Assembly: GCF_051106095.1 (NCBI RefSeq)
Contig: NC_135783.1
Location: 65,762,447-65,826,446, forward strand
Length of the DNA stretch: 64,000 nt
Source of the DNA: Pogona vitticeps
Taxonomy: Eukaryota > Chordata > Lepidosauria > Squamata > Agamidae
Direction: 5' to 3'
Part shown: one piece after another, positions 60,690-64,000 of the stretch
Numbering within the stretch: position 1 is the stretch's first letter
Layout: the number at the start of each line of letters is the position of its first letter
Made by a program: the position numbers and the translations under genes
The notes under the pieces: model-generated
The model's input: only the letters and a program-made list of their open reading frames with translations
Told to the model about the DNA's origin: nothing
Database searches by the model: none

Positions 60690-61650
60690 AGGGAGACTAA
60701 TGGCAGCTCATACCCTGTTGGTCCTTCTGGTCCTCTCAGTGGCTTTTGATACCATTGACCATGGTATCATCCTGGACAGGCTCTTGGAGGTGGGGATCAG
60801 AGGCTTGGTAACAGGCTGGCTTTGGTCCTCCCTTGGAGGGCGTGTTCAGAAAGTACAGCATGGGGATGAGTTGTCAGACCCTTGAATCCTTGATTGTGGG
60901 GTTCTGCAGGGGTCATCGTTCTCCCCAAAGCTCTTTAACATCTATGTGAAGCCATTGGAGGTGGTATAGTATCATCAGTATGTTGATGGTATGCAAATCT
61001 GTTTTCCTCTGCAGTGGAAACTGTCCAGACACTGGAGCAGTGTCTGGCTTCATAGTTGAAATTGACGAGGGCTAACAGGTCTGAATTCAAGCTGAACCTG
61101 GACAGAATGGATATCATTCTCCTGCGGACCTCTCTGATAGGTATGGGAAATGTTCTCCCTACATTGAATGGTATAGACCTTCCACCTTGGGACTGAGTCT
61201 GGAATCTGGGTGTATTCCTGGACCTGGCTTTCTCCTGGGATTTCCAGGTGGCAGCCATGTTCAGGTCAGCCTTTAATCAACTGAAGGTCATTGTGCAGCT
61301 CTGCTCCTACCTAGGACATTGGTGCATGTGTTATTGATCTTTGGAATCAGTTACTGTAATGCTCTCTACGTGGGGCTTTCCTTGAGCTTGACCTGGAGAT
61401 TGCAATGGGTCTAGAATGTGGCGGCCAGGCTAGTGGCAGGTGAGAAGATTTGATCACATCTCCCCTGTCCTGGCTTGCCTGCACTGGTTACCAGTTGCAT
61501 CTCAGATCAAGTTCAAGGTACTGATACTTATTTACTAAGCCCTTCACAGTGTGGGGCCGTGTTACATGTCTGAGCCCCTCCTTCCCCAAGGTCATCAGCC
61601 CACACCACCCAATTCTCTCAGGCTATACTTACTGTTAAGGTTGCCAACAA
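60690..61650 (+). mobile_element. old L2-like LINE, reverse transcriptase part
   Basis: 60700-60885 encodes LLVLLVLSVAFDTIDHGIIL and GIRGLVTGWLWSSLGGR. Afterwards GVLQGSSFSPKLFNIYVKPL (60897-60956) and QYVDG in place of QYADD (60978) are readable in broken frames, and the C-terminal region runs to about 61570. It is more diverged than the L2s at 1863 and 36071 and has no visible tail. Confidence 0.8.
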
Positions 61651-61738
61651 TCCATCTAGTGTTTGAAATTCTTCAGAAAAGCAGCAGTCCTGCTTTTTGC
61701 ACAATTGTCCTAATAAAGCGCATTATTCAGTTTTGCTT

Positions 61739-61740
61739 GA

Positions 61741-61784
<44 letters not shown>

Positions 61785-61785
61785 A
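61739..61785. repeat. (GAAA)n microsatellite
   Basis: About 12 GAAA units. Confidence 0.95.
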
Positions 61786-62338
61786 GTACTTTTTTGGCCC
61801 ATGTAAAACAATGTAAGAACTCCGTTGATAGTGCCAGGAATGGGTACATTCAGTTCTGGATTCATATGAGACCTACATCATTTCCTAAGTCTTCCAAATA
61901 TGTCCAGCTTGAATTGCCACTAGATTCAAGTTTTGTCTAAATCCAAAATACATCATTAGTTATAAGGGCAATGTAAAATATGTGTGTGTGTGTGTGTGTG
62001 TGTGTGGAATAAGAGCAGCATATGGTCTGGAAGCAATAGCTGGAGACAAGGAGAATGGAAGCTGTGCACTCTCCTTCAATGAAGGAACCTTGGGAATATG
62101 GGGTTGCTCTGTGGGGATGTGATGTGATGTGGGGGAATTACTGTCTTTGAAGAGTGACCCTCTGTCTTCTACTTGCACAGTTGCCGATAGAGTAATTATG
62201 ATGGATGCATCATAAATCTGTATTGCTAACTCATACAAAAAAGGACTAAACCTTGGGAAAGTTGCCCTTGCTTGGAGAAATGAACAATGTACAGCCCTAC
62301 TGAGATATGGGATTGGCATCATAATCATTACCACCACC
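61786..62338. other. spacer with (TG)n and (CCA)n runs
   Basis: (TG)14 at 61979-62006 and (CCA)8 at 62327-62351; otherwise nothing recognised. Confidence 0.4.
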
Positions 62339-62339
62339 A

Positions 62340-62488
62340 CCACCACCACCATCTTAGAACTGCAGAGCTGGAATGTATCTTATGGATCGTCCAGTCCAGT
62401 CCCTGAAAGGAGGCAGAGTGGGGAAGTGAACTCCCAGTCCCAACCTCTGTCTCTGCAGCAAGGTACCTAAACCTACAGAGCTATTCAG
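62340..62488 (-). mobile_element. tRNA-headed SINE with CR1-like tail
   Basis: The head is the complement of AGGTACCTAAACCTACAGAG and CTATTCAGC (62461-62489), the B-box side near CCCAACCTCTG, and the tail the complement of AGAACTGCAGAGCTGGAA (62355-62372). Same family as 56797-56932. Confidence 0.65.
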
Positions 62489-63883
62489 CAGTTCTATTGA
62501 ATTGAAAATAACAACTTTAGTCAAGGTGCCTCTAAGATTTGGATTTTCAAGCAAATTAAAAATACAAAATATAAATTTTCTAATTCAACCAGGTAGCACT
62601 TCTTCCACTGCTTTCCATAACTTTTGTATAGGTCTGGAATTGGTCAGTAGTTTGAGAGTTCACAGAAGTTAGAGCTCCCATCTCCTGATTATATTTTCCC
62701 CCTACAATCCTGCAATTACACGGTCAGTGACTCATACTTATATCTTCAGCCCAGGTGAGGGCTAGTGGTGTTTTTCGGGATTACTGCATTAAGTTCAACA
62801 CTTCAGGCTAGATTTTTAAACCAAAGTGAAGGAGCTGGTTACTAATTCAGTTTAATAGTTAATAATATTGTGTATATGCTTCTGCAGTATATTACACTGT
62901 CAGGTTGGATAAAGGAGAGTCTTAACTTTCCATTCGTATCCTTCATCACTTGCTCTAGAAAATGTCACCTGCCTTCTCTTCCTACAAAATATGCCTTCAA
63001 TGACTTCTGCTTCCCATACTTTCCCATTAGATCTACTTTACCTCTAGTTAAGATGTTTGAGTAAGAACATGAAGTATATGGTTAAAGAAACACTTATCTT
63101 CCAGGGTATATTTCTCAAGAGTTTTCCCCTCCAGATGTATATCTATGCCTGTGCCATCATGAAACAACGAGAGAAATAGTCTGGCCTATCTAATGGTCAT
63201 CAAACTGGAAAAAACTACCTTATTTTTAACTAAATCAAAGTATATGGAACTAACCAAATAATTTCCTCCTGTTTACTTCTGTTTCCATTTCCCTCTCTCT
63301 TGTTTCTGTGTATTGAGAATGAGAACATGTCACATCTGAACTTTACAAATAGCACATACGTCGAGATGGCCATTGTGCAGCCCCAAGACCTCCCCCAAAA
63401 CCATTTTTTAAAAAGAGAATGCCTGCTACACGCACCCATTGTACTCTGATCTGGTGCATGGGGAGGGGGAACACTGCACAGTTCCTAGTCACTTTTCTGA
63501 CTTATCACCAACTATTCTATACTTAATCCACATTGTTTACATTTATTCAAAACTTTCCTACTGTTTTCAGCATTTTTAAAAATCAAAAACTGAATTTTTA
63601 AAGAAACAAACAAATGAACAAATCTTGACAGATCTGAATTGATTTGGGAAGTCTTCAGTTAGACTACGTACATCCTAGTGCAGGAAGAGCAGATTAACCT
63701 GGAATACTCTACCTGATTGAAAACCTCCTGAATCAATGAGAACAATTATGGTTTAAAATTTCCAGTTTTAGGTTTTCAGAATGCTGAAAACTATACCAAG
63801 CAAGTAAACTAGGAGGATTAAGACTAGGTGGATTAAAAACAGTTTCAGATAACTTGGAAAATGGCTGAGAGCCATGCCACCCA
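62489..63883. other. single-copy DNA, no gene seen
   Basis: Nothing recognised. Confidence 0.35.
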
Positions 63884-64000
63884 CCCTTCCTTCCTTCCTT
63901 CCTTCCTTCCTTCCTTCCTTCCTTCCTTCCTTCCTTCCTTCCTTCCTTCCTTCCTTCCTTCCTTCCTTCCTTCCTTCCTTCCTTCCTTCCTTCCTTCCTT
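63884..64000. repeat. (CCTT)n microsatellite, open at window end
   Basis: At least 29 uninterrupted CCTT units; true length unknown because the window ends inside it. Confidence 0.97.

Overview
The window looks like intergenic or intronic DNA from a squamate reptile. The evidence is the repeat mix: abundant L2 LINEs with A/T tetranucleotide tails, a CR1 LINE, BovB (RTE) LINEs, Penelope-like fragments, tRNA-headed SINEs with BovB-like 3' ends, hAT and TA-target MITEs, and very long microsatellites. I found no host exon, tRNA, rRNA, CRISPR array or operon that I can support. The recognisable long open frames are LINE or Penelope remnants; the other frames I examined are microsatellite read-through or chance.

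Layout. 1-1.8 kb: minus-strand CR1 cut by the window edge and split by a 136-bp hAT MITE. 1.8-5.8 kb: nearly open, 5'-truncated plus-strand L2, flanked by 38-bp inverted repeats that suggest it landed inside an older DNA transposon. 6-26 kb: mostly single-copy AT-rich DNA with scattered LINE/SINE pieces, hAT and TA MITEs, and a GC-rich unclassified block at 24.4-25.6 kb. 26.9-29 kb: minus-strand BovB holding a SINE that holds a TA-flanked MITE. 29.5-35 kb: MITE, Penelope fragment, SINE, BovB fragment. 35.8-39.3 kb: second long L2, minus strand. 40.8-41.6 kb: Penelope-like fossil containing an 84-bp exact duplication around an 84-bp exact copy of part of that L2. 43.9-49.6 kb: MITE, microsatellites and two nested L2s. 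51-64 kb: LINE pieces, another MITE, SINEs, and a (CCTT)n array running off the end.

No gene network is visible; the parts are related by nesting and shared ancestry. The two most interesting observations are (i) a very local, inverted templated insertion at 41.3 kb and (ii) three MITE families (13.9, 29.5 and 52.6 kb) that share one scaffold and the same CAGTGGTGCC ends, but in which every copy of a dispersed short motif has been swapped together for a family-specific version, as expected if transposase-binding sites switched in concert.
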